From positions 1-22,586 of the forward strand of contig RFIL01000079.1 in NCBI GenBank assembly GCA_003695285.1: a DNA stretch of 22,586 nt, given 5' to 3'. A program made the position numbers and the translations under genes. Origin of the DNA: Calditrichota bacterium (GTDB lineage: Bacteria; Calditrichota; Calditrichia; RBG-13-44-9; J075). This document shows, one piece after another, positions 1-7,064 of the stretch. Each line of letters opens with the position of its first letter. Positions within the stretch are counted from its first letter, which is position 1. The notes beneath the pieces are model-generated. The model made no database searches, had not been told where the DNA came from, and saw only the letters and a list, made by a program, of their open reading frames with translations.

Positions 1-119
1 CGACTGCTCACCGTACGCCCCTTAACCACAACAAATGAAAAATTTAACCCGATCATTTCATTAAAGATACCAACCGTTAAAACCGAATATGAAAATCACA
101 ACAAGGAAGGAAGGGAAGA

Positions 120-605
120 ATGAATCAGGGAAGAAAACTACAGCAGATATATCAAAAACGCATTGAGAGTTATCAGCAGCTAAAAGATCTCCTCCAGGAA
201 CAGCAGAAAGCCTTAATTGACCACAAGGTCTCCCACCTTCAGGAACTAACTGCAAAACAACTTGAATGCCTGGAATCAATACAGGCCCAGGAGACATCCT
301 GGTTAAAACAAATTCAACAAATTTATGGGGTAGACTCAATCAATGAGTTACCACAGGATCTTCTGGCAGCCTTCGCCTTAACTCCTGAAGAGAAAAAACA
401 GTTACGAGCTCAACAAAATCAATTGCGTAAGCTGCTGAAGGAAATCGGAGAGTTAAAGGAGACCAATCGTTTGTTGATTGAAAATTCTCTGGGATACGTA
501 AAAACCCTCTTTCGTCATATTACTGAAAGTATTCATTCCAAGGGAGTTTATCAACCCGGGAAGGGAGCGGTTTCTGCGGACACACTGATTAACAGAAAGC
601 TGTAA
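120..605 (+). CDS. flgN: FlgN-like flagellar export chaperone
   Basis: The product is 161 residues, almost entirely helical and rich in Gln, Glu, Lys and Leu, as expected for the coiled-coil FlgN family. FlgN chaperones the hook-junction proteins FlgK and FlgL in the cytoplasm before export. The C-terminal half has the family-type pattern of a Leu-rich helix followed by 'NRLLIENSLGYV' (about residues 120-131) and a variable polar tail. The start is supported by a purine-rich SD (AAGGAAGGAAGGGA, just upstream). The gene lies 12 bases before flgK, whose product is its expected client, and this placement carries much of the assignment because FlgN sequences are poorly conserved. A generic coiled-coil flagellar protein is the alternative. 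Confidence 0.75.
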   Translation: MNQGRKLQQIYQKRIESYQQLKDLLQEQQKALIDHKVSHLQELTAKQLECLESIQAQETSWLKQIQQIYGVDSINELPQDLLAAFALTPEEKKQLRAQQNQLRKLLKEIGELKETNRLLIENSLGYVKTLFRHITESIHSKGVYQPGKGAVSADTLINRKL

Positions 606-617
606 TGAGGTTGCGTA

Positions 618-2006
618 ATGCCAGGAATATTTCAGACATTGGATATCGCACGAAGAGCGATTTGGGCAAGTCGATTGGGAATTGATGTCACCAGCCATAA
701 TATCGCCAACGTTAACACGCCCGGTTATTCCCGTCAACTGGTAAATTTTGAAGCCGCCTCACCGCTTCAACTCCTGAAGGGCCAATTAGGACTGGGAGTG
801 GAAGCGGATGATATCCGTCGCGTCAGAAATCAGCTCCTGGATTTGCAATACCGACAGGCCAATCAATCTCTCGGGAAGAATCAAATAAAAGAGAACACTC
901 TCTATCAGGTGGAAACCATTCTACAGGAACCGGCTGAAAATAGTCTGGGAAATTTACTGAATGATTTTTTCTCAGAATTCAGTAATCTGGCGACCGAACC
1001 GGAGAACATGACGATTCGAAACGTCCTATTGCAGAAGGCAATTGCCCTCAGTGATGGTTTCCGCGAAAAATATAACCGACTGACCGAAACACGAGATTCA
1101 CTTCGCTCCGACATTGAGAATGTTGTAAATCAGGTCAATAATATTACCCGTGAGATAGCGGACTTGAATGCCAAAATATCCGTGGCAGAAAGCACCATGG
1201 GAAGCGCCAATGATTTGCGAGACCGTCGGGACCTCCTTCTGGATCAATTATCGGAATTTGTAAATATTCAATATCGGGAAGATAGCGAAGGACAATTTGT
1301 GGTCACCGCCGGGGGCCAATCTCTGGTTACCGGTCATGATTACCGGGAATTATCTGTGGAGACTGATACTGAAACCCAGAAACTAACTGTTACGATTAAG
1401 GGGCCCAATGATCAGCCTCTACAGTTGCGGAATGGGCGCTTATCCGGTTTGGTGGAAATGCACAATACAACCATACCGGAAATAATTGATCGGCTAAACA
1501 CCCTGGCCGGAAAGCTGATTGAAGAAGTGAATCGGGTTCATAAATTCGGGAAAGGGCTTCCCGTTGGGCAGCCCCCCCAGAGTGCTACTGGATTAAACTT
1601 CTTTACCGGGAGTGATGCGGCATCAATCAATGTCAGCCCGGAAATTGTGGATAATGTCGCTAACATTGCCGCCTCGATTGACGGCTCGCCCGGTAATAGT
1701 GATGTGGCGTTGACCATCGCCAATTTACGCAATCGAAAAGTATTTAATTCCAACGCGGAAACGTTAACCGATTATTATAACACCACCATCACCAATCTTG
1801 GAACTGATATTGAAGTCGCCAGAACGAATCGTGTCAATCAGGAGAAATTAAAAGACCAGATTCAAAATCAACGTAATGCCGAATCAGGTGTCTCTTTAGA
1901 TGAAGAGATGACCCAACTGATTAAATATCAACGAACAATGGAAGCTTCTGCCCGGATTGTACGGGTGGTAGATGAAATTTTAAATACGGTTATCAATATG
2001 ATTTAG
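618..2006 (+). CDS. flgK: Flagellar hook-associated protein 1 FlgK
   Basis: The 462-residue product forms the first hook-filament junction ring outside the cell. The N-terminus carries the rod/hook/HAP signature HNIANVNTPGYSRQ at residues 27-40, and the C-terminus ends in the matching amphipathic helix pair (SLDEEMTQLIKYQRTMEAS and the following RIVRVVDEILNTVINMI). These two ends form the D0 coiled coil in this family. It is shorter than the enterobacterial FlgK of about 547 residues, so the central surface domains are probably reduced. A GAGG SD precedes the ATG. The gene follows flgN by 12 bases and precedes flgL by 87, so it is very probably co-transcribed with both. Confidence 0.97.
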   Translation: MPGIFQTLDIARRAIWASRLGIDVTSHNIANVNTPGYSRQLVNFEAASPLQLLKGQLGLGVEADDIRRVRNQLLDLQYRQANQSLGKNQIKENTLYQVETILQEPAENSLGNLLNDFFSEFSNLATEPENMTIRNVLLQKAIALSDGFREKYNRLTETRDSLRSDIENVVNQVNNITREIADLNAKISVAESTMGSANDLRDRRDLLLDQLSEFVNIQYREDSEGQFVVTAGGQSLVTGHDYRELSVETDTETQKLTVTIKGPNDQPLQLRNGRLSGLVEMHNTTIPEIIDRLNTLAGKLIEEVNRVHKFGKGLPVGQPPQSATGLNFFTGSDAASINVSPEIVDNVANIAASIDGSPGNSDVALTIANLRNRKVFNSNAETLTDYYNTTITNLGTDIEVARTNRVNQEKLKDQIQNQRNAESGVSLDEEMTQLIKYQRTMEASARIVRVVDEILNTVINMI

Positions 2007-2033
2007 AAAATATAGAATCAAGAATCTCTCTCT

Positions 2034-2054
2034 AAGAGAACCGGTGGTTCTTTT
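2034..2054 (+). other. Hairpin between flgK and flgL
   Basis: AGAACC (2037-2042) and GGTTCT (2046-2051) pair around a GGT loop. The stem can extend by A-U and G-U pairs to 2034 and 2054, and the descending arm ends in TTTT. It is a short, weak intrinsic-terminator-like structure that could attenuate or protect the mRNA between flgK and flgL. No function is shown. Confidence 0.3.
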
Positions 2055-2093
2055 GGAAAAAGGATTTGGAAGATAAAGTCAAGGAAGACAATT

Positions 2094-2987
2094 ATGAGAG
2101 TTACTCAAAACTACAGCATTCAAAGTCTGCTCAGACAGATCAACTATTCCCGCGAACGAATCAACACTCTCCAAAGAAACCTGGCCACAGGAAAGCGTAT
2201 CAATCAAATTTCCGATGACCCGGCAAATATTGAGGTGGTACTGCGCTTTCGAAATATGCTTCAGGCCAATGCGCAATATGAAGAAAATATCAACAATGTG
2301 ATGGATTTTCTGACATTTTCTTCCGGGGCTCTGGATGAGAGCTCGAATATTCTAACCACTATCCGTGAATTAGCTGTGCAGGGAGCCGATAGTACCTCCC
2401 CTGAAGAATTCCAGGCGATTCAGGTACAGGTGGAAGAACTGGTTGAAAAACTGGTCAACGTTGCCAATACTCGATTCAAAGGGAGATATATTTTTGGCGG
2501 AGATAATGTTACAACCGCCCCTTTTACTTTAATGCCGGATTATAGTGCGGTCAATACCAACCCCTCCGGAGTGGATGGAAAATTAAAGGCCGAAATTGGT
2601 AAAGAAAATTTCGATGTGTATAACATTACTGGAAAAGAAGCCTTTCTCTATCCTCAAGATGTATTTAAGACGGTGTTGGATTTAAGAACCGCCCTGGTCA
2701 ATCAGGATAGCAATGCCATTCAAAACTCAATTACTGAACTGGATAAAGCCATTGACCAGGTATTGGAAGTCAACACAAAAGCGGGGGCAAAAATAAATCG
2801 CTATGAGATGATTTTAACCCAGTATCAAAACGAGGATTTGCGGCTGCAAGAATTCCTCTCAAACGTAGAAGACACGGATATGGCCAAGGCAGTTGTGGAA
2901 CTTCAGGGAGAACAGACCTCTCTGGAAACCGCACTCAAGACCCTGGCGCAGACATTGAATATTTCATTGATTGACTTTATGAGATAA
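2094..2987 (+). CDS. flgL: Flagellar hook-associated protein 3 FlgL
   Basis: The 297-residue product is the second hook-filament junction protein and belongs to the flagellin superfamily. The flagellin/FlgL N-terminal signature is clear: NLATGKRINQISDDPAN at residues 29-45, followed by the heptad-rich D1 region. A 'FKGRYIFGGDNV' segment is typical of FlgL and helps separate it from flagellin. The C-terminal helix (about residues 245-297) includes 'SNVEDTDMAKAVVELQ', matching the flagellin C-terminal pattern. The length is close to the usual FlgL size of about 300. The ATG follows an AAGGAAG SD. It sits immediately after flgK, the standard arrangement. Confidence 0.96.
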   Translation: MRVTQNYSIQSLLRQINYSRERINTLQRNLATGKRINQISDDPANIEVVLRFRNMLQANAQYEENINNVMDFLTFSSGALDESSNILTTIRELAVQGADSTSPEEFQAIQVQVEELVEKLVNVANTRFKGRYIFGGDNVTTAPFTLMPDYSAVNTNPSGVDGKLKAEIGKENFDVYNITGKEAFLYPQDVFKTVLDLRTALVNQDSNAIQNSITELDKAIDQVLEVNTKAGAKINRYEMILTQYQNEDLRLQEFLSNVEDTDMAKAVVELQGEQTSLETALKTLAQTLNISLIDFMR

Positions 2988-3041
2988 AGTGTTTGAATTT
3001 CCGCATTTCTACCCTCCAGGTAGAGCGATTTTCGACACTTT
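2986..3041 (+). other. Branched inverted repeat across the flgL stop and fliW leader
   Basis: AAAGTGT (2986-2992, overlapping the flgL stop) pairs with ACACTTT (3035-3041), GAA (2995-2997) with TTC (3031-3033), and an inner hairpin CTACC/GGTAG lies at 3009-3013 and 3019-3023. There is no T-run, so it is not a standard terminator. It may separate expression of flgL from fliW-csrA or stabilise the upstream message. The function is inference only. Confidence 0.3.
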
Positions 3042-3147
3042 CAGGAAAAAGGATCTTTGTAAATGACTGAATTTATAGGAATTACAAAAAGGAGGCGAGA
3101 CTGGCATGCATGTTGCCGAGACTAGTAGTATAACAGGAGTGGAGAAG

Positions 3148-3564
3148 ATGAAGATAGTTACAAAACAGTTTGGTGAACTGGAATTCAGCGAGGATCTCTT
3201 GATTAAATTTGAAAAAGGAATTATCGGGTTCGAAAAATGTCATCGGTTTCTAATAATAGATGATGAAGATTATGAACCCTTTCGATGGCTCATTTCAGTG
3301 GATGAAAAAGAAATTGGTTTTCCAGTCTTAAACCCTTTCCTCATTGTTCCCGATTACGGAAAAGAACTTCCCAATTCTCTGGTAGAACGATTGTTCTCCT
3401 CAGATGAATTATTGGATGTGTTCTGCGTTGTCACCCTGAATGGAGAAGGAGGAAAGGTAACCATCAACCTCAAAAGTCCAATCATTATCAATTATGACAG
3501 CAAAACCGGTGAACAAATCATACTACCTTCAGAGGAATTATCTGTAGCGAAACCGATTACTTAA
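3148..3564 (+). CDS. fliW: Flagellar assembly factor FliW
   Basis: FliW binds both flagellin and CsrA. When flagellin is exported, freed FliW sequesters CsrA and lifts repression of flagellin translation. The family pattern is clear: a beta-rich start MKIVTKQFGELEF, then KFEKGIIGFEKCHRFLII, PFRWLISVDEKEIGFPVLNP and the acidic stretch FSSDELLDVFCVVTLN. From the ATG at 3148 the product is 138 residues, close to the usual size. I prefer 3148 because homologues begin at MKI. An in-frame ATG at 3106 also has a strong SD (AAGGAGG near 3089-3095) and would add 14 residues (MHVAETSSITGVEK). The neighbour is csrA, its expected partner. Confidence 0.93.
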   Translation: MKIVTKQFGELEFSEDLLIKFEKGIIGFEKCHRFLIIDDEDYEPFRWLISVDEKEIGFPVLNPFLIVPDYGKELPNSLVERLFSSDELLDVFCVVTLNGEGGKVTINLKSPIIINYDSKTGEQIILPSEELSVAKPIT

Positions 3565-3607
3565 GAATAATCACTGGTTCATAGCTGTTGAATACTATTT
3601 GTGTTAT

Positions 3608-3665
3608 TTGAAATATTTTTCAATTTAAAAGTTGTGAAACACAACAATAAAAAACCAAGGAAGGT
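3608..3665 (+). promoter_or_regulatory. Structured csrA leader with a GGA-loop at the SD
   Basis: Three inverted repeats lie between fliW and csrA. TTGAAA/TTTCAA is at 3608-3623. GTTGTG-AAA-CACAAC (3631-3645) is a perfect six-pair stem. ACC-AAGGAA-GGT (3654-3665) is a short three-pair stem that puts a GGA in its loop over the csrA SD. The last could allow CsrA autoregulation, but three pairs is weak. No convincing promoter was found in this A+T-rich gap. Confidence 0.35.
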
Positions 3666-3670
3666 GTTAT

Positions 3671-3922
3671 ATGTTAGTACTAACAAGGAAGTTAGGTCAG
3701 AATATTCTCATTGGTGATGATATTTTAGTCAAAGTGTTAAAGATTGATCATAACAAAGTTCAGCTTGGTATTTCTGCTCCGGCACATGTTTTAGTATATC
3801 GCCAAGAGTTAGTTGATAAAATTAAACACTTTAATCGGGTGGCTTCCCGGACAGATCACTTAAAGCTCAAACGAGCAGCGATGGCTTTTAAAAACACCAT
3901 TAATATACCAGTTGGGAGTTAA
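3671..3922 (+). CDS. csrA: Carbon storage regulator / translational repressor CsrA
   Basis: CsrA is a small dimeric RNA-binding protein that recognises GGA in hairpin loops and, in FliW-containing bacteria, represses flagellin translation. The 83-residue product begins MLVLTRKLGQNILIGDDI, the family N-terminus. Residues aligned with the RNA contacts are kept: R6, K7 (Arg in E. coli), V42 and R44. The 'VQLGISAP' strand is typical. It is longer than E. coli CsrA (61 residues); the C-terminal extension past about residue 60 resembles the longer CsrA forms that pair with FliW. The ATG at 3671 follows AAGGAAGG. The gene lies 106 bases after fliW and overlaps the SD region of the next gene, so it is co-expressed with it. 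Confidence 0.96.
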   Translation: MLVLTRKLGQNILIGDDILVKVLKIDHNKVQLGISAPAHVLVYRQELVDKIKHFNRVASRTDHLKLKRAAMAFKNTINIPVGS

Positions 3923-3923
3923 T

Positions 3924-4184
3924 ATGATGTCAAAAAACGGTACAGCGACTGCTGACGTCAACGTTGATATCACACTGGGACGTCTAAAAAAACTTTCCAA
4001 ATCAGAACGAATTCTGGTGGGTCTATATTTTTATGAACGTTTGAGTATCGAAGAAATTGCTCTGGTTCTTCAAAAAAGCAACCAGAGTATTCAAGAGAAA
4101 TTGAATCAAATATATTGTAAATTACTTAATGAGCCAGTTTCAGAGCAATCTCTTAATTTAGCGTCACAGGAAGTTGTAAGATAA
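3924..4184 (+). CDS. Small orphan sigma-70 region 4-like protein
   Basis: The 86-residue product is little more than one helix-turn-helix unit. The stretch KLSKSERILVGLYFYERLSI then EEIALVLQKSNQSIQEKLNQ follows sigma-70-family region 4 (helix, 'ER-IL-LY-YE-LS-EEIA-L--S', recognition helix), most like sigma-28 region 4.2. No region 2 or 3 is present and no frameshifted remnant was seen upstream. I chose the ATG at 3924, one base after the csrA stop, with GGGAG as the SD; an ATG at 3927 is equally possible, and a TTG at 3912 is unlikely. Translational coupling to csrA suggests a flagellar role, such as a DNA-binding or sigma/FlgM-interacting regulator. The specific function is unknown. Confidence 0.7.
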   Translation: MMSKNGTATADVNVDITLGRLKKLSKSERILVGLYFYERLSIEEIALVLQKSNQSIQEKLNQIYCKLLNEPVSEQSLNLASQEVVR

Positions 4185-4218
4185 GGTTATCACAAATTGG
4201 AATAGACAGGAAGTTATT

Positions 4219-5856
4219 ATGCGGCAAGGACGCCCATCAAAAAAGAGAAAACGTACCAAAACTCCCAATTTCTCATCCCCTGCTCCCCTCTCCCTCTGCA
4301 TGATTGTGAAAAACGAGGAACAATTTCTGGAGGGTTGTTTAAAGAGCGTTGAAGGCCTGGTTTCTGAAATTATCATTGTTGATACCGGTTCTACAGATGC
4401 CACCCTGGATATTGCTTCCCGATTTAAAACCAGAATATTTACCATCCGCTGGGAAAATCATTTTGCCAGAGCACGGAATTATGCTTTGGAAAAAGCCACC
4501 CAACCCTGGATTCTTTACCTGGATGCTGATGAGCGGCTTCATCCCCCTTTCCATCAAACTGTAAAAAAGGCAATACAATCTGATCAAGCTGATGCATATT
4601 ATCTGCAAGTGTACAGTGAAGTAGGACAATTATTGGGAGGGATTCCCCATATCCAGGCCTACCCCAGATTGTTTAAGAAACTGCCGGGGGTTCAATTTGA
4701 AGGTCGTATCCACGAACAGATCACTCCTTCTCTCCTCCGGGTTAACGCCCGGATTGAATATCTGGATGTCCAAATTGAACATCTCGGATATAATTTACCA
4801 GAAGAAGTCCTGCGACAAAAAGTTCAACGGAATCTTGACTTTTTACACCAGCAGGTGGAAGAAGAACCGGAGAATGCTTATGCATGGTTTCAACTGGGGC
4901 AGACAACCTTAATTGCCGGGAAAAAGGAAGAAGCTATACAATATTTAAACCGAACCCTGGAATTATCCGAGCCTTCATCCCAGCTCTCCAGTGCTGCTCA
5001 GATGATTATAGCCAATGAGTTATTTTTACAAAAAGATTATCCAGGAGCCATCCACATTCTGAAGCAAGTTTTAGAAGCCACCCCCCGGCAACGCCTGGGC
5101 TGGTTTCTGTTATCCGAATGTTATGCTCATCTCCAGCAATTCGATAAAGCCCTTCAAGCTTTGAAAGAAGTTAAAAAGTACGGGCAGTTAAAGTTTACCG
5201 ACTTAAACATTGACAAGCTATTCGAATCTTATCTCCTGGAACAACGTTTTGCTTTATATTTATTTTCTGTTAAGCGATATAAAGAGGCCATCCCTCATTT
5301 CTATAACTATTTTACACAGGCTCCCCACTGGAACCAAAACTTGCTGGGAAAATATCTTGTTGCTTACAACACTACTGGTCATGATTCAGACAAACACCAA
5401 CGATTAATCAAAATGTTCATCGATCAACTGTCCCGGTTCCACAATCCCCAAGAAGCGGTACAGATTCTCGGGTCGTTTTTTGAACAAAAAGGGGATTCCA
5501 GGACGCTGCTCACCCTGTTCAAAGCTGCAAGCAAACAATTTCCCACTCAACCGGTATATCCCTATTATGCTGGCAATGCCTGTTTAAAGATGGGAGATTA
5601 TGCCCAGGCTAACCGGTATTATTTTCAGGCATTGAGTTTAGACGATTCTATCTATGAAATTCATTATAATCTTGCAGTATCTCATATCAAGAGCGGACGC
5701 TATCAGGATGCAATAGAGCAATTCCTGAAAATTCGTGAACAATTCCCCCAACATGCCCAAGAAGCCAATCGCAGGTTGGGTGGGTTGTATTTAAAATTGG
5801 GGATGGTTGACGAGGCAGTTAAGATTGCCCAACAGAACCTGACTGACGTTTCTTAA
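4219..5856 (+). CDS. GT2-family glycosyltransferase with C-terminal TPR repeats
   Basis: The 545-residue product starts with a basic tail and then a GT-A fold domain of family GT2 (about residues 22-245). It shows LSLCMIVKNEE, EIIIVDTGSTDAT and the DAD of 'ILYLDADER', the metal/nucleotide-sugar binding motif. The remainder is helical repeats of TPR type, for example 'AWFQLGQTTLIAGKKEEAI' and 'YYAGNACLKMGDYAQANRYY'. Such GT2-TPR enzymes often glycosylate proteins. Its position between csrA and two flagellin genes suggests O-glycosylation of flagellin, which is an inference from context. No signal peptide or membrane segment is seen, consistent with a cytoplasmic enzyme acting on flagellin before export. 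The ATG has an AGGAAG SD. Confidence 0.9.
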   Translation: MRQGRPSKKRKRTKTPNFSSPAPLSLCMIVKNEEQFLEGCLKSVEGLVSEIIIVDTGSTDATLDIASRFKTRIFTIRWENHFARARNYALEKATQPWILYLDADERLHPPFHQTVKKAIQSDQADAYYLQVYSEVGQLLGGIPHIQAYPRLFKKLPGVQFEGRIHEQITPSLLRVNARIEYLDVQIEHLGYNLPEEVLRQKVQRNLDFLHQQVEEEPENAYAWFQLGQTTLIAGKKEEAIQYLNRTLELSEPSSQLSSAAQMIIANELFLQKDYPGAIHILKQVLEATPRQRLGWFLLSECYAHLQQFDKALQALKEVKKYGQLKFTDLNIDKLFESYLLEQRFALYLFSVKRYKEAIPHFYNYFTQAPHWNQNLLGKYLVAYNTTGHDSDKHQRLIKMFIDQLSRFHNPQEAVQILGSFFEQKGDSRTLLTLFKAASKQFPTQPVYPYYAGNACLKMGDYAQANRYYFQALSLDDSIYEIHYNLAVSHIKSGRYQDAIEQFLKIREQFPQHAQEANRRLGGLYLKLGMVDEAVKIAQQNLTDVS

Positions 5857-5887
5857 GATTTCCTCCCTTAAATTAGAACATTTTTTC

Positions 5888-5914
5888 TCAAGTTCTCTAT
5901 CTTCACTTCGATAA
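5888..5914 (+). promoter_or_regulatory. Sigma-28-like promoter of flagellin gene 1
   Basis: TCAA (5888-5891), exactly 15 bases, then TTCGATAA (5907-5914) matches the sigma-28 consensus TAAA-N15-GCCGATAA at three of four and six of eight positions. Transcription would start near 5921 and give a leader of about 130 bases. It fits a late flagellar gene controlled by FliA/FlgM. Confidence 0.65.
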
Positions 5915-5931
5915 CTAAATCAGTAGAAGTG

Positions 5932-5946
5932 AGCATAGGATGTGCT
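5932..5946 (+). promoter_or_regulatory. GGA-loop hairpin 1 in the flagellin 1 leader (putative CsrA site)
   Basis: AGCAT pairs with GTGCT (one G-U pair) around the pentaloop AGGAT. GGAUGU at the loop and descending arm matches the 3' half of the CsrA/RsmA consensus RUACARGGAUGU. It lies close to the predicted transcript 5' end. Confidence 0.45.
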
Positions 5947-5947
5947 G

Positions 5948-6023
5948 CACATTCGAAATGTGAGGATGAAAGGCGGTAGCCCCCTTCTTCCTCAACAGTT
6001 AACCAGGGCTACGAAGAGAAGGG
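5948..6023 (+). promoter_or_regulatory. Structured middle of the flagellin 1 leader with competing helices
   Basis: CACATT-CGA-AATGTG (5948-5962) is a perfect stem-loop and is followed by a single-stranded GGATG (5964-5968). GTAGCCC (5976-5982) pairs perfectly with GGGCTAC (6006-6012). A second pairing, CCCTTCTTC (5982-5990) with GAAGAGAAGGG (6013-6023), crosses it and overlaps the next GGA hairpin. The leader can therefore hold alternative folds or a pseudoknot-like fold. It did not match a riboswitch class I know. Confidence 0.45.
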
Positions 6024-6029
6024 ATTCTC
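6016..6029 (+). promoter_or_regulatory. GGA-loop hairpin 2 in the flagellin 1 leader (putative CsrA site)
   Basis: GAGAA pairs with TTCTC in five perfect pairs, presenting a GGGA tetraloop with GGA at 6022-6024. It is 20 bases from the GGA in the SD hairpin, a spacing that one CsrA dimer could bridge. Confidence 0.5.
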
Positions 6030-6037
6030 ACAAACAA

Positions 6038-6050
6038 ACAAGGAGGTTGT
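6038..6050 (+). promoter_or_regulatory. SD of flagellin 1 inside a GGA-loop hairpin (putative CsrA operator)
   Basis: ACAA (6038-6041) pairs with TTGT (6047-6050) and the loop is GGAGG, the SD itself. Aligned on GGA, bases 6036-6047 match 10 of 12 positions of RUACARGGAUGU. CsrA bound here would directly block ribosome loading, as known for hag in Bacillus. Confidence 0.65.
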
Positions 6051-6051
6051 T

Positions 6052-6891
6052 ATGGCATTCTTCAGTGGTTCCCGCATTAACACCAATGTTGGGGCATTAA
6101 ATGCCTTTAATGCGCTCAACTCCATCAATTCCAAAATTGGTTCCATTCAAATGAGGCTGGCCTCGGGTAAACGGATTAATTCCGCTGCCGACGACCCTGC
6201 AGGCTACACCATCGGTAAAAAGCTGCAAGCCCGTTCTAAGGCACTTTCTGCAGCTTTGAACAACGTTGGTGAAGCGAAGAATATCCTCTCCGTAGCTGAA
6301 GGCGGTCTGCAGAGTATTAATGACATCCTGGTCAGCATCAAGGAAAAAGTCATCCAGGCCGGTAATGGTTCCTACACTTCCCAGGAGTTGAATGCAATTG
6401 TGACTCAATTGCAGGACAGCTTGAAGGAAGTGGATGACATCATCAGCGAGACCAAGTTCAATGGAACCGCGCTGTTAAATAACCAATTTACCAGCAAAGT
6501 CTTCCAGACCGGAGCTGATGGCGGTGATTCACTGACCGTAAGCCTGACTGCCCAGATTGATTCGGCAGATTTCGGTCTTAGCAGCATCACTACCAGCACC
6601 ATCTCCAGTACCAATCTCTCAACGACACTGAATAGTATAGATAATTACATCTCTACTGTTACCAGTGAGTTGCAGAAGGTTGGTTCATTGATCTCCCGAT
6701 TGGATGTAAAGGAATCTACCTTGCTGACATCCATCACCAATACCGATGCTGCGGCCAGCCGAATCCTGGATGCCGACATTGCTAAGGAGCAACTGGAAAT
6801 AACCAAGATGCAAATCCTGCAGCAAACGGCAACCTTGCAGTTAGCGCAAGCCAATGCAATGCCCCAAAATGTTCTGAGTCTATTCCGATAA
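6052..6891 (+). CDS. fliC: Flagellin 1
   Basis: The 279-residue product is the filament subunit. The N-terminal D0/D1 region begins MAFFSGSRINTNVGALNAFN and carries the flagellin signature RLASGKRINSAADDPAG at residues 35-51. The C-terminal helix ends in LQLAQANAMPQNVLSLFR, the standard flagellin tail needed for export and polymerisation. At 279 residues it has only a short central part, so D2/D3 are nearly absent. The middle is rich in Ser and Thr (SSITTSTISSTNLSTTLNS, about residues 176-194), possible sites for O-glycosylation by the upstream GT2-TPR enzyme. It is strongly similar to the next gene and of identical length. An AGGAGG SD precedes the ATG, and a terminator follows, so it can be expressed as a single-gene unit. 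Confidence 0.97.
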   Translation: MAFFSGSRINTNVGALNAFNALNSINSKIGSIQMRLASGKRINSAADDPAGYTIGKKLQARSKALSAALNNVGEAKNILSVAEGGLQSINDILVSIKEKVIQAGNGSYTSQELNAIVTQLQDSLKEVDDIISETKFNGTALLNNQFTSKVFQTGADGGDSLTVSLTAQIDSADFGLSSITTSTISSTNLSTTLNSIDNYISTVTSELQKVGSLISRLDVKESTLLTSITNTDAAASRILDADIAKEQLEITKMQILQQTATLQLAQANAMPQNVLSLFR

Positions 6892-6919
6892 TGATTCGCT
6901 TTCACCGGGCACACAATGA

Positions 6920-6943
6920 GGCCGCCTTCGGGCGGCCTTTTTT
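6920..6943 (+). terminator. Intrinsic terminator of flagellin 1
   Basis: GGCCGCC-TTCG-GGCGGCC (6920-6937) is a perfect seven-pair stem with a stable UUCG loop, followed directly by TTTTTT (6938-6943). It makes the flagellin 1 message monocistronic at its 3' end and separates it from flagellin 2. Confidence 0.95.
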
Positions 6944-7064
6944 ATTGCACCCTTTTATCCGTTCTCTCCCCTCAAGATTCTTCTCCCATCCCCCTGTCAT
7001 TGAGGAGAATAATATGCAATCCTTTCATCGTTTATTTTAACACTTATGAAAGCTTACTGCTCGT

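Noticed and set aside
62..89. TAAA, 16 bases, ACCGAATA as a sigma-28 promoter for flgN.
   Set aside because: The -10 matches only five of eight positions and lacks the CGATAA core seen at both flagellins.
1..123. An open frame from the window edge to a TGA that overlaps the flgN ATG, as if an upstream gene ended there.
   Set aside because: Forty open codons can arise by chance, the translation (…KEGREE at the end) matches no flagellar protein I know, and the flgN SD would lie within it. The true upstream gene may have ended earlier in another frame.
5921..6051. A cyclic-di-GMP (GEMM) riboswitch in the flagellin 1 leader, suggested by structure and GGTAGC near the middle.
   Set aside because: The conserved GEMM core (CACGCA, CAAACC, GGGACGCAAAGCC) is absent. 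GGA hairpins and alternative helices explain the leader better.
6097..6408. A 103-codon minus-strand frame inside flagellin 1.
   Set aside because: It mirrors the conserved flagellin codons and has no independent support.
7004..7040. An eight-codon ORF (MQSFHRLF) with a GAGGAG SD, ahead of flagellin 2, as a leader peptide.
   Set aside because: It lies upstream of the only convincing promoter, so it would not be on the flagellin 2 transcript; such tiny ORFs occur often by chance.
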